DNA of 64,000 bases from Bryum argenteum. Its lineage: Eukaryota; Streptophyta; Bryopsida; Bryales; Bryaceae. Position 1 is the first letter of the stretch. Every line of letters starts with the position of its first letter. Location: positions 4,218,501-4,282,500 of the forward strand of contig CM073325.1 of the NCBI GenBank assembly GCA_037043015.1, given 5' to 3'. Below are positions 12,216-23,753 of this stretch, piece after piece. The position numbers and the translations under genes are program-made. The notes beneath the pieces were generated by a model that was given only the letters and a program-made list of their open reading frames with translations, did no database searches and was not told the origin of the DNA.

Positions 12216-13773
12216 ATTTCGGGGTTCGGGTCGGTATGCCATCCTCTTCCCCATTTGCCGTTTGTATATGTTGAAACGGTTTTTGCGAGCACTTCAAACT
12301 TTCCCGACGATCCCCTCATTTCAAACTTTCCCGACGATCCCCTTATTACGTGTGGATAGATTATTTTCCAGGTCGGTCTCTAGGACGCTTGGGTATAGTT
12401 GTAATTCGTAAGTTATTATTCCTCCTTATTGATCACAATTTTCTTGTAGGGCGCTTTTGTTCAGTTTTCTATATTACCTCATGACAAGTATGAGAAAAAA
12501 ATGTTTTCACACCATGACCAGTCTTCCAAGGTTTTTCTATTGTAACTTTGTTTCATTCCTTCAATTCTTCGATATTTTCATTTTCAGAGTATTCTCCGTT
12601 AAGGTAGTACGTAACTATCCACATATGACTAGATGTACAGTACCCACCAACAAGTTTACTTTCAGAATTGAAACAAGAGAACATGTTGTAATCTTTGAAC
12701 AATTGCCATGTTCACAAAAATAATCCAAATTGCCAACTACAAATTGTATCGGAGAGATCATGTAGTATTTTATACCATCATCTGAAGAAATTTCAATAAA
12801 AATTATAATTTCTATTTTAATATATGACTTTTTAATATATTATTCACTATTTACCCTTAGCTCTTATATTGAGCTACTTTTGCGGCATGAGACAATGGAA
12901 AACTTCAACAATCTTTTATGGAAGCTACTTCGATATACTTTCTATATATGCAATAGCTTTTTAGAAAGAACTTGAATTGTAGCCCCCAAGAAACTCAACA
13001 TTGGACTTTTGTACTCTTAGTAAATGCCGCGATAAACAAGGGCAACTTCAAATGATCATATCTAGCACCTAGAATAACCAAATTCCATGAAACTACCACC
13101 AAAGTGCTCGAAATGTAGTAAATGTTATCAAAACTGTCTCTTCTCTGCTAATTCAAGCCCCATGTGTAAGAAAAGTTTATGAGCAATTATTGCACTTCAA
13201 AATGTGTATGTTGCTTTTTCAATAGGAGACAACATGAAGGTTTCTTGCACCAACCCAACTCAATATTTGTAAATGTGAGCCACATATATGTAAAGGGCAT
13301 CAAAAGAGGTTTCTAAAGAGATATTATTACTCTCTTCCTTAACAAACCTCACCATGTAATGGTCTTTATAATAGTCAAAGGTAGATACTGAAAAGTAAGT
13401 TAAAAGATACCAAAGTTATAAAATGAAATTATACATTTTTTGGAGGTTTTTCATGTATTGGTAAAGAAAAATGCACTACCTTTCTTTCATACTTCATAAT
13501 GTGCAATTTGGATAGATCTCGCAAACATGGTGATCATTTGAAAGTTGAAGGTATGTTATCTCTTCTTGCTCTGAATGTAAACTTGTTGGTGGGTACTGTA
13601 CTTGAGCTTTTCCTTTCATAGGCCGGCCATCACTTTTTGAATGGGGCTTGCAGTTATCATACAGGAAAGGTCTGTGGGTGCTTAATCTTTTGCCAGACTT
13701 GTAAGCACTTCTGAGTGTGACAAGCATCGTACAATTTGAATACTCATATTTGTTCCATTTCGTTCGGAGAACA
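12216..13773. other. Gene-free stretch with a short tandem duplication and diverged inverted repeats
   Basis: A block around TTTCAAACTTTCCCGACGAT is duplicated in tandem at about 12294-12345. The segment 12634-12780 is a diverged inverted copy of 13440-13600, with the shared core GTACAGTACCCACCAACAAG. A minus-strand open frame at 13494-13817 has no recognisable relatives and overlaps this repeat. No gene is supported. Confidence 0.4.
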
Positions 13774-15307
13774 TACAGTGACAAACAAAACCGAGTACAG
13801 TTATGACTCACTTCCATTCAACAGATCATATCATAAGCATAAGTGAGCCAAATTCAAATGTGTCTAAACAAAAATTGTAGTGCATAATGTATTACACGAT
13901 GCTAAAAAGTTTGAAGTAGAGTTGAATTGGGGTTTGGAAGATATCAAAATGTCAAAGTAGCCTAGCCATTGACTCAGTTATGTTCAAAGTTGTTTAGAAA
14001 ACTTTCAAAATTTGCACAATTTAGAATGAAGCCAACTTTCTTGTGCATTGCCTGTGAGGTAATGCCAAACATCACCTTAAACATGTTTATGCCTTTCATC
14101 AACAAAAATTCAACATTTGTGTGCTTAAAGTAATATTCAAAATATGAAAAAACAGATGATTATTGTAAATATGGCACATAATAATCCTTTATGGAATTGA
14201 TAGCACGCAATGTTAGTGGGCTTTACAAATGACCTATACAAATCAATATTGGTCATTATTGCATGTATTTCATTTTTTATTTGAAATGTTTTCAATCTTG
14301 AATAAAATCCTTTATAACTTGATTGTTTATATTGGGATGATGCGATGATTTTTTTATTCAACCCTATTGATGTTCCAATGGTGATTATTGAAAGCTTTCC
14401 GTCTACTACAATGATTTCACTTACTTGCATTTTAGTGAAGCCATTTTATAAAAATTCTAATGCTTCATTTTTCTCCTTCTTTACTTTTAATGTTGAAAAT
14501 TCTTATAATTTGCATTTCTAGCATCAACAAACCTTTCTCTTCTTACTGAACATGTATGCACCAAAATTGCAAATAACAAGTATTTTTAGCATCAAAAGTA
14601 AAGAAGGAGAAAAATGAAGCATTAGAATTTTTATAAAATGGCTTCACTAAAATGCAAGTAAGTGAAATCATTGTAGTAGACGGAAAGCTTTCAATAATCA
14701 CCATTGGAACATCAATAGGGTTGAATAAAAAAATCATCGCATCATCCCAATATAAACAATCAAGTTATAAAGGATTTTATTCAAGATTGAAAACATTTCA
14801 AATAAAAAATGAAATACATGCAATAATGACCAATATTGATTTGTATAGGTCATTTGCAAAGCCCACTAACATTGCGTGCTATCAATTCCATAAAGGATTA
14901 TTATGTGCCATATTTACAATAATCATCTGTTTTTTCATATTTTCAATATTATTTTAAGCACACAAATGTTGATTTTTGTTGATGAAAGGCATAAACATGT
15001 TTAAGGTGATGTTTGGCATTACCTCACAGGCAATGCACAAGAAAGTTGGCTTCATTCCAAATTGTGCAAATTTTGAAAGCTTACTAAACAACTTCAAACA
15101 CAACTAAGTCAATGGCTAGGCTACTTTGACATTTTGATATCTTCCAAACCCCAATTCAACTCTACTTCAAACTTTTTAGCATCATGTGATACATTATGCA
15201 CTACAATTTTTGTTTAGACACATTTGAATTTGGCTCACTTATGCTTATGATATGATCTGTTGAATGGAAGTGAGTCATAATTGTACTCGGTTTTGTTTGT
15301 CATTGTA
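13774..15307. repeat. 1.5 kb foldback element with near-identical arms
   Basis: The left arm, about 13774-14494, and the right arm, about 14588-15307, are reverse complements of each other over about 720 bp with only scattered differences. They are separated by a unique spacer of about 93 bp. Both arms contain the same roughly 97-codon open frame (minus strand in the left arm, plus strand in the right) beginning MQVSEIIVVDGKLSI, which I do not recognise and which is AT-driven in composition. A target duplication was not found. It could be a foldback transposon or a local inverted duplication. The high arm identity implies recent origin or gene conversion. Confidence 0.8.
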
Positions 15308-15702
15308 CATCCCAAAAATATTTTGGTTTTTTCTTTACGAACAAATCAACTCTAGATACGTGAACATGTTTGCTTGGTCAATTGAAGATCTGCGCTTGTG
15401 TTATTGGAAAGAAAAATGAAGGTGATTTCTATTGCAGAGACATTGAAGCCTCCGTAAAGAGAAAAAGCCTTTTCTTCCTCCCAGACTTTTTACTTTGATT
15501 CAAAATGAACATGTTTTAAACTATGGATACTTTTGTGTTATGTAAATAATTTTACTTTGAACAATTCCTATATTTGATCCTTGCATATATAAATGTTATG
15601 ACTCATTCATTTACTTGGTCATTTATTCAATACTCCTCTATACACACATGGCAAATCAATGAAATGACCTGTAGTCATTCATTGTGATTAAATGATACTA
15701 GT

Positions 15703-16059
15703 ATGGTTTCAAAACTAGATTCTAGGGTAACTTATGGCAAAAGGATTCCTATAAGAATACAAGGTTGCCCTATCTTCCGAATTACTTACGGTGATAAAAT
15801 TAGTATTGCTTATGATGATATTTCTAGTAGCTCTTGCTCTTTACGCCCTTTTGTCATGAAGTTGAGAAGCAAACATTGTCATACTAAACTTAGTACCTTG
15901 GTGAACCGAGATGATGACATGGCAAACTTGACCAACCAAATCAACAACATGAAGTTGACAAGCCAACATTCAACTAAAGTTGGTACCTTGGTGAACCTAG
16001 ATGATGACGTGGCAAATTTGACCAACCAGATTAACAACATGAAGACTTCAACAACATGA
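15703..16059 (+). other. Open frame with an in-frame 90 bp tandem duplication, unknown
   Basis: The frame encodes 118 residues from an ATG. Its 3' part holds two 30-residue units 90 bp apart (15895 and 15985), each with a TLVN-DDD-ANLTNQINNM pattern. No known domain is recognised, and no splice or promoter context was identified. It may be a fragment of an element or a chance frame created by the duplication. Confidence 0.25.
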
Positions 16060-16499
16060 GGACTTGCCAAATGATGAATCTGAAACAATAGATATGAAAG
16101 CTCGATGGCTTTTGAAGTGGAGAAGACACCAATTGAAGTGGGCAAAACTAATTGAGAGACAACTATCAAAGTGGAAGAAAGATTTTCAATAAAAAGTAAA
16201 TATAGTGACTAAAACAAAACAATAAAGTTAAATTAGTTGATTCAGATCATTTCATTTAAACTTTGTCCAAAGACAACTAGAGTCAAGATACTCAGAAATA
16301 TCATAATGAATGGAGTGTATTCTCAGAAACAATTATCATTAATCAATTAAACTATTATTGTTAATATATTAATATTATTACATGTGTGTAAAATAATTAA
16401 TACTACATCAGATTGAAGGAATTTTTGAAAATATTGGTAACAATTATCATAAAACTATTATGCTCAAGATTTAATTTGATCCCATAAGATTCTTAAAAT

Positions 16500-17190
16500 G
16501 TAAAAGGGTCTTTGGGATTTTGAGCAACCTAGATAAAGGGGTTAATAAGTAATATTTTTGCTTATGATTCTTTTTAGGCGCTCCCTATATTGCAAGGTGT
16601 ATGTTGTAGATTTTGCAAAGGCGAATTTCAAATTTAGAACCTTCATTTAGAAATTTGAGTTTTGAGATCCAGAAAGGGCACTTTAAATTTGGTGATTTTA
16701 CTTTTTATTTTTGTCTACTTTTTTATTTTTCTTGAGATATGTTCATAACTCAATGACTACTCAAAATTCAAAGTGACCCAGGTCAAAAAATTACCAATTT
16801 TACAAGGGCAATCACTAAAAATTTCAAAAACAAATTTCACAATTTAAAATAATCTTACGATTTTTTTCTTTTAGAACTTGTCAAAATTTGAGGTTTATGA
16901 ATTATTCTTGATGTTTTTGTTGAATTCACAATTTCATAAAGGCACCTTCTCAATATTGGATTAGTTTTGAACCAAACATATTTAACGTGGTGCATGCATT
17001 TTTGAACTGTTCTTCTTAGACCTTCTACTAGAAAATGATTTGCATGAAGGTCAAAGAAGCGTAGTGAGACTCTAAAATTTTGCATGAGCTCACCTAATTT
17101 GATTACCCACATGGAAAATATATAACTAGAAATTTTGGGTAGCAAATCTCAAATTGCCCTTTGCTTCATGGAGACAATGTTCTTGGAACA
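16500..17190 (+). repeat. Long dispersed non-coding repeat
   Basis: Similar in order and content to 3400-4010 (opposite strand), to 5660-5960 (same strand, partial) and, at its 3' end, to 47430-47620. Shared landmarks are a CCTAGATRAAGGG block, a TTTTACAAGGGCAA block and a terminal CATGG-GCAAAGGG block. There is no coding signal. Transposon class unknown. Confidence 0.45.
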
Positions 17191-18118
17191 ATGCCCAGAA
17201 CAAGGTTTTGCACAAATTTTGGATGTTACAATTTTACAAATGGAAAACACCTAAATTTGATTACTAAAAATAGGCTTAGTAATGAGATCTTACAAGTTCA
17301 TAGTTACAAACTCTGTTTTCAACAACAATTGTTGCATTGAAGTGTAAAGAAAGTCTACTTTCTTGTGGTGAAAGCTTTATTCCAATTCAAGATATTATAA
17401 ATTTATAGCATGAATTCTTGATTGGTTTCTAATTTTTAAGACATGTAGCATATGTAATTATTCCAATCCCTTATTTTAAAAGAAGACATTCTTTTTCATG
17501 TATTTTTAAGAGAACCATGATTCTAAGTTGATTTCCGACAACTTTTTGGTTGGAATTTTTTGATCCAAAAACTTTTGGTAATAATTTTGCAATGACGTTT
17601 CCACGAGAAAAAAAGTGATAAATGAATTATTATCAAGTGAGAAAATTTTATGCCGAGTTTTTTTGGTATAAGGTTATGTTTTAGAAATGAACGTGAACAA
17701 ATTTCCAGTTGGTAATTTTCTGATTTTAAATGCTTTGTTGGTAGTATTTCCACTCAAGAGTGAAAATAATGGAACTTTGTGACATGTTCAGAGTACCAAT
17801 ACGTTATGATCTCCCAATCCTTGTAGCCTCATGACTCAAATTCTAGTCTACATGGTCTACAATAAATTTATTACTAGTTTGTACAGTTTACTTCTATTTT
17901 TGTTTTTTCTTTTCTTCTTAAAAATTTCTTTTACTTATTTAGTATTGATTTGATGTTATTCATGTGATAGTCTTGCCATGAAGTTCCACCTTCAAGTTAA
18001 AAATTGAATAAGGTGACACTTGAATAAAAAAGAAACCACATGTGTTGCTCAATTATTGGTTTGACTATAGTAGTATGAAATCAAGGACGTCTTGGTCCGT
18101 GCACATTTGTTGACCTTG

Positions 18119-18192
18119 TGCCCCGAGGGGAGATCGAACCCCCAACCTTCGGCTCATATGACTGACGCTCTAACCAACTGAGCTACCGGGGC
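18119..18192 (-). tRNA. tRNA-like gene, isotype uncertain (loop reads CATATGA)
   Basis: The minus strand folds as a 74 nt cloverleaf. The acceptor GCCCCGG pairs with TCGGGGC (one G-U), with discriminator A. The D arm is GCTC-AGTTGGTTA-GAGC with a good A box. The T arm is GGGGG-TTCGATC-TCCCC with an intact B box. The anticodon stem TCAGT/GCCGA has an A-C mismatch, and the loop CATATGA puts TAT at 34-36 but lacks the otherwise invariant U33, so Ile(TAT) is doubtful. The remaining bases resemble elongator-Met-like tRNAs that carry CAT one position earlier. No T-run follows the 3' end immediately. It may be an altered tRNA, a pseudogene or a SINE head. Confidence 0.65.
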
Positions 18193-18274
18193 AAAATGAT
18201 GTTTTCACATAAGTATATGCACTTTGTTGTTCTTACGACATAAACTAATAAATCTATACATGATTAAGTCTAGC

Positions 18275-18284
<10 letters not shown>

Positions 18285-18321
<37 letters not shown>
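18285..18321. repeat. (TA)n microsatellite
   Basis: An uninterrupted TA dinucleotide run of about 37 bases, upstream of the tRNA-like gene on its strand. Confidence 0.95.
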
Positions 18322-18324
<3 letters not shown>

Positions 18325-18417
18325 TAAAGAGTAAAAGATGTTTTTAGAAAAGTATTGGTTTAATGTGAAAGTAGAAATATCTTAAAAGTAAAATATGTTC
18401 ATATTATGGAAGTATAG

Positions 18418-18884
18418 ATTACCATCATCAAAGGAGAGTGGCAGCAAATTATGTACCTGAGCTTGCAGCATCAATTAAATGAAGTTTTCAGCCACCTCCC
18501 TGCAAAATAAGGGAAAACAACCGTGGATGAAAACAGAGTTGATTGATACCCGGATTGGTGGGCGGATATCTACCCAGCAGTACTTGCAAGGAGAATGAAT
18601 TCAACCAACCAGGCTCCCATCAAGGCAGGTTCCCATTTGGAGTGAAGAGTTAGTTTGGGCATGGACCCCATGCGTAGTCCTAAGTTATTGTCATAGCAAC
18701 ATGTAAAGACCCGGCAACGAAATTGTTAAAGGAGCGGATGGCGCCTTATTCGGCATGACAGACCGCTTCGCGACGAGAGGGCGCCTTATGCTCCAATATT
18801 TTCTCTTTTTTAAAGATTTTTAAAGATTTTTTAAAATTTATTTATTTTTTTCATTTTATTTTTTTCATTTTTTTTTTTCTTGTT

Positions 18885-18919
<35 letters not shown>

Positions 18920-19090
18920 GGCAAAGACCTCATGGAGAGGCGTTACGCAAATGAGGGGCCCACCCTCGGCTGCCGGCCTCGGTGAGCCCCTCATTTGCGT
19001 AACGCCTCTCCACTCGGTCCTTACCCTTCACTTTCAATGGTTCTTATAACACGTTCCCTCACTTTGAACATGCCCACACTAATTACGTTA
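18418..19090 (-). repeat. Dispersed repeat copy split by a GC-rich insertion
   Basis: The outer parts (18418-18700 and 19030-19090) match, in reverse, the repeat copies at 22225-22500 and 22600-22940. Shared blocks include GGGTCCATG, GATATCCGCCCA, GGGTATCAATCA and GTGTGGGCATGT. The match is interrupted at about 18701-19029 by a segment beginning GTAAAGACCCGG and ending CGGTCCTTAC, roughly inverted ends. That segment holds two GGCGCCTTAT motifs, a T-rich run and a hairpin. The order implies that a small element inserted into an older one. Confidence 0.6.
18934..19011. repeat. Perfect 26 bp-stem hairpin
   Basis: GGAGAGGCGTTACGCAAATG plus AGGGGC (18934-18959) is exactly complementary to 18986-19011, with a 26-base GC-rich loop between. 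Weaker pairing extends outward to about 18919 and 19028. It lies next to a T run of about 48 bases (18871-18918). It is probably the terminal or foldback part of the inserted small element. Confidence 0.85.
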
Positions 19091-19099
19091 AATGCAGAA

Positions 19100-20433
19100 C
19101 CGGATGGTGAATGATGGAGTCTTGTGTCTTACACATGTACAAGCAAGATTCAAAAGTAAAAGTTTCTTAGAGTAACAATGTCTTTTCTCTTATAGGAGCA
19201 AAATGATCATCACAATGTAAATTGATAAGCATCAAAGAGAAATTCCATAATAAAAGTATCTCGTAACTCTTACTCGCACAATTTCTCTTTACTTCGAATG
19301 TCAATAGAAATGAATCAACATTAGGTTTCAACTTACAAATAGATCTCTTAGTGAAAAAGAGTGTCATAATTGTTGTTGTCTATAGGCATCTATGTTGACT
19401 GAGCTTTGTTGAGGTAGAGTGCTAAAAAATGAAGCATTACCAAATTAACAACTTACGAGGCTTATTTACCTTAAGCTTTTCAAACCTAATTTTTCATGTA
19501 TTCGAAGTAAACATTATACCCTGACACCATTCTAGAAACATTCCTAAGTCCAATTTCAGAATTGTAAAAGAGTGGACCCAAATATGATGATTCCACTTGG
19601 ACAATCCTTCTACTTGATCACTCTATAGTAAGGTGCTGAGAACTTGAGCATGGGAAATCAACAAGGATATGGACCAGTGCAAGCAATTTTCCTGCATAGG
19701 GATACTTAGTAGAAAGATACATAGTTTTCATGTTTGGTTCCACTCTTTTACAATCTGCTATGGAATTCAGAAGTTGAACTGAGAGATGTTTCTAATATGA
19801 TGCTAGGCTATAATGTTTGGAGTGAGTACATGGTACTAACGCATGGGGAAACAGTCAAATGTACATAGGAGTGAAGATTACAAGAGACGTGCTCCATTAG
19901 AGGCCACTCGACAATACCCATGCACATTGCTTACACTGTTAAACTTCACCATTTGCTGAGCAAGTCAACTGCGGAGAGGAGGGAAAACGAAGTCGTCTTT
20001 TGTTTTCATTGGGAGGAATTTATGAGGATTGTTAACCTCCAAGCCACTTGGCAGGGGAGAGTACTTTAGTACGCCGCAGGCAGAAGCGCATGTTAGCTCG
20101 ATGCCATTCAGTCCAGCCTGCAGGCGGTTGTGGTCAGAAGCCACAGGGCTCAAACCAGTGTGAAACTGGATAAGCTAGCACTCTCTCTCTCTCCAGGCTG
20201 ACCCTCTCCTTTCCAAGCTATGGAGTCGTAGATCAACTCCTGGAAGCAGCAGCCATAACAACATCAAAGCAACAATCAAACAGACAGGACCGAGCCAGGC
20301 ATGTGGTCCATTCCAGTGCCACTGCCATACCTGCAGCACATGGTCACTGCTTCCCACCTCTTGCAGTGCTGCATTGCTTGGACTATTGCTTGGTCGGCGA
20401 GCTAGGTAGCTGCTGGCGGTGGTGTTAGCTAGA
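19100..20433. other. Intergenic region and promoter side of the DUF1068 gene
   Basis: A copy of the short dispersed repeat (see 955-1085) lies at about 19505-19610. The remainder shows no coding signal. A CT-rich tract (CTCTCTCTCTCTCC near 20180) lies about 250 bp upstream of the DUF1068 start codon, as in many plant leaders. Confidence 0.35.
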
Positions 20434-21652
20434 ATGGCGATGGGGGAGGGCAAGCAGCAGGCGGCGTTGGTGTGCGGCAGCAAGATGGTGCGAGTGTGCA
20501 TGGTGTTGTTGGCGCTCGGGTTGTCTGTGTACACTATTGCGCCTGCTGTGTACTGGCATGTTGTTGCCGAGGATGGCGATGTGCTCTCCAAGTGGGTGTT
20601 GCAATGCCCGCCTTGCTCTGCTGACCTCGACCCCTCGCCCTCTCCTGCCTTGCTTGCCAACAGCGCCCTCAAGCTCCTAGGTTACTCCCAGGCTTCACAC
20701 TCCGTAGCTCAGAAATCGAATTTTAGGTCTATCGGACCTGTAGTCTATTCAAAATAGGTTTTCTTTCAGTGTTTGGACGATGCCTCAGTCTGATGTTTTC
20801 TGTTCAAACTTGAAGCTTCATGGATGTTTGCTATCTGCTGTGTAAGTTGCTAGTTTTGAGTACTGAGATTGGCATGTACCTCTAACTTGTTAGTGATGAT
20901 AATGTGGAGATGGTTAATGTTGCCGCGTTTAGCAGAAAATGCTCGCTTGCTTGCTGACATGATTTTTCTTCCGCCTTGTGATGCAGCACTTGCACAAAAG
21001 TTGAATACTACACCGATAGGTGCGCTTGCTTCTTCATCTTTGGCTGTTTTCTGATTCGGACGGAGGAGCCTTGTGATGATGAAACCATGTTCACCAGTCC
21101 GAGGATACTTTGATTAAAGAGTTTTTAACGAAGAAAGTGGTTCTCGAGTCGCATTAGGTTACTTAAACTGCGTGATTTTGTGGTTAGCAAGAGTGATCGA
21201 CAGAACAGCGATGTAAGCAGTGGGTGATGAGTTGACGCAGATTGCCATGGGAGCAACCGATGTATGAAGGAGTCCATAGCACAAACATTCGAGCAATTAC
21301 TCAAGGAGGGAGTGAAGCTTCAGAAAGAGGCCAAGATTGCACAAGAACGTGCCAACAGTTCCGGCTACCTCGATGCCAGCAGAAAGATTGTCTATCGCAA
21401 CCCGGTACTTACTCACTAAACCTTCAAAACACTTCTCTTTCATGCAAGGTCATCAACTATACTTTGGAGCCTTTGTGAACAATGTGATTGCTTGTTTTTT
21501 AGGCACAAGCTGAAACAGAGTTAGCGAAGGAGACGGCGAGGGCGAGCCTGTGGGAGAAGCGAGCTCGGGATCTGGGCTGGAAACCTTCAAAACCTGCAGG
21601 ATACCAAAAGTACAAGAAATACATTCAGATGCTTGATGGAGGAGCTCGATGA
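20434..21652 (+). CDS. DUF1068 family single-pass membrane protein
   Basis: Exons 20434-20680, 20987-21019, 21241-21404 and 21503-21652 encode 197 residues, with matching phases (1/2, 1/2, 0). The start ATG is followed by MAMGEGKQQ. A hydrophobic segment, VRVCMVLLALGLSVYTIAPA, spans about residues 17-36 and is followed by a CPPC pair, matching the N-terminal anchor and Cys-rich part of plant DUF1068 proteins. The rest is a charged helix: FEQLLKEGVKLQKEAKIAQE, then LAKETARASLWEKRARDLGW, the most conserved family motif. The family's biochemical role is not established to my knowledge. One anchor plus a predicted coiled coil suggests an endomembrane protein. The 33 bp second exon is weakly conserved and rests mainly on splice signals and phase. 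Confidence 0.85.
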
Positions 21653-21939
21653 TCCAGAACATTGCTTGCTCCATTCAAATATTTTCTGGGCCTCTGTTTT
21701 TAGAGCCTCGGTTGATGGTGGCGTTGGAGTTCAGAAGGAAAGAGTTAAATTAGGTTAGGTGTAGATGTCATTCTACCCCTGTTTTCTATCAACAGGAACA
21801 AATACTTGAGTACTGGGGGAAAAGCAAGACTCCTTCCTTTGTGAAAGACTAAGCGCCCCCTTTCAAGTTGGTTCACATTGTTGTTTGAAATGGCTTGCAA
21901 TCTTTGTAGTATACTCCACAATCTACACTACACCATACA

Positions 21940-22065
21940 TGTATACACCCTTACAGGTAGGCGTGAATATAGCGTCTGTTCGACCTACCCTTGATGATAT
22001 GTCTACAAGATCATCAGTGGTATAGGACTACTAACCCCTCTCAGGGTGGACACTGTATATCAAGG
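21940..22065 (-). mobile_element. SINE 3'-domain fragment
   Basis: On the minus strand this matches the 3' half of the full SINE at 28163-28511, with the blocks CCTGAGAGGGG-like, TTAGTAGTCC and GGTAGGTCGAAC. The tRNA-like head is absent. It lies in the 3' flank of the DUF1068 gene. Confidence 0.55.
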
Positions 22066-22119
22066 ATCAGTAAAAGTAGTAAGACTTGATCATTCACTCA
22101 CTCATTGTTGCATGTTTAA

Positions 22120-22211
22120 CCCTTTACCGCCGGCAAGGCTTTACAGGACAACCAAATGTTCACGCCTTGAACATTTCCATGCCATGTCAGGGCCTTCCTA
22201 GCGGTTAAGGG
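22120..22211. mobile_element. Short TTAA-preceded element relic
   Basis: TTAA (22116-22119) is followed by CCCTTTACCGC, and the other end reads GCGGTTAAGGG, a 10 of 11 inverted match. The right-hand TTAA is not present after the final GGG. The end sequence resembles the TTAA MITEs elsewhere in the window, so this may be an eroded miniature copy. Confidence 0.4.
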
Positions 22212-22224
22212 ACTGAAAAACATA

Positions 22225-22940
22225 AGAAGCATTGGAAGTGTAGTCCATAACAGTATTTTTGGACTACTCATGGGGTCCATGACCAAACCGACTCTTCAAT
22301 GCAAATGAGAACCTGCCTTGATGGGAGCTCGGTTGGTTGAATTCATTCTACTTGCAAGTACTGCTCGGCTGATATCCGCCCACCAATCAGGGTATCAATC
22401 AGCTCCATTTTCATCTACGGTTGTTTTCCCTCATTTTGCAAGGAGGTGGCTGGATACTTCATTTAGGGTTTACCTGATGCTGCAAACTCATTGCAAAATT
22501 TTTATTCGTTGATTCTTCTTCATTTGTGAGATTATAATAGTCAAAGTTGGCTGAATTTTTTCCTACTAGAATTACTAAAAACACAACATAATGATGTATT
22601 TTTGGGATGACTTGTTTGTAATTAGTGTGGGCATGTAGAACTTGTTATACTAATCATTGAAAGTGTTGCCATAATAGTATCTCCCGCCTACTCATGGGGT
22701 CCATGTCCAAACTAAAAATGAGAACTTGCCTTGATGGGAGCCCGGTTGGTTGGTTGTATTCACTCTACTTGCAAGTACTACCGGGTAGATATCCGCCCAC
22801 ACAAATCAGGGTATCAATCAACTCGGTTGTTTTCCCTCATTCTGCAGGAGTTGGCTGGAAACTTCATTTAGGGTTAATTGATTGATACTGCAAACTCTGG
22901 CACATGATTTGCTGCCACTCCCATCTGATGATGGTCATGA
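22225..22940 (+). repeat. Two direct copies of a dispersed repeat
   Basis: Copies at about 22225-22500 and 22600-22940 share the order ACTCATGGGGTCCATG, GAACYTGCCTTGATGGGAGC, TCTACTTGCAAGTACT, GATATCCGCCCA, GGTTGTTTTCCCTCATT. A third copy is inverted at 18418-19090. No frame is conserved among copies, so a non-coding element is likely. About 22940-23750 holds nothing recognisable apart from the probable 5' leader of the next gene. Confidence 0.6.
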
Positions 22941-23753
22941 GTTCCTTAATAATCTTATAAGCATTGATGGAAATCAGAATTATAATTATGCAGGTTTTGT
23001 TGGTGGAATTGACATGCATTTGAAAATGCCCCAAAGGGTCTAATCTTCATGAGTGCAGCTTTGAATTGTGGCCTTTGGAAATCAACAACTTTCTCATACA
23101 CAAGGTATGTCACTTTCTCATCACATTGATTGAAAAAGAGGAGGGATGATTCAACTTAATTTTATTAGTATTTGAAGGAATTTATCATAAGCCTTTAAGG
23201 TTGGTGATTATGAATGTAGGGTATGTTTATGAGTAGAATACATAGGTTTTTTGAATAGCTTATTGAAGAATAAGTATATTTTGGTGTGAGTTTATCATTT
23301 AGAATGAACAAAAAGGAAAATGAAGTTATAGTGGAATAGAAGGAGCTTGTCATTGAAATTTTGCTATATTGTATCAAGGGGATGTGTATCTTGTCACAAA
23401 TTAATGACTTGAGCAAGTGAAATGCTCTCACGTGCGATTGAATAATGAGAAATTTTGTTTTATATAGTGTCATTCTTCCATACCAAAATTAGAATATCAT
23501 CGTCACGTTCTAATGGGAGTCTTGAAATTATGTAGCCTCACCCACTTTTGGCCCAAGAATGGCCACCTTCACATGTATTTGGTCGTTGTTTATTGAATTT
23601 TAAAGTTAGTTTGAAGTGCCATTGTTGTTGAAAACTGTCAAATTAACGGAGTTGAGGTTGTATAGAATGATGTGGTTTAGTTGGATTGTCAAATTAACGA
23701 AATCGATGTTGTATGAAATGTTGTGGTCAATTTAACTTTGCAGACTTTCAACC

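Noticed and set aside
13494-13817. Minus-strand 107-codon frame next to the foldback
   Set aside because: No relatives recognised; it spans the junction between two inverted-repeat systems, so it is more likely a chance frame.
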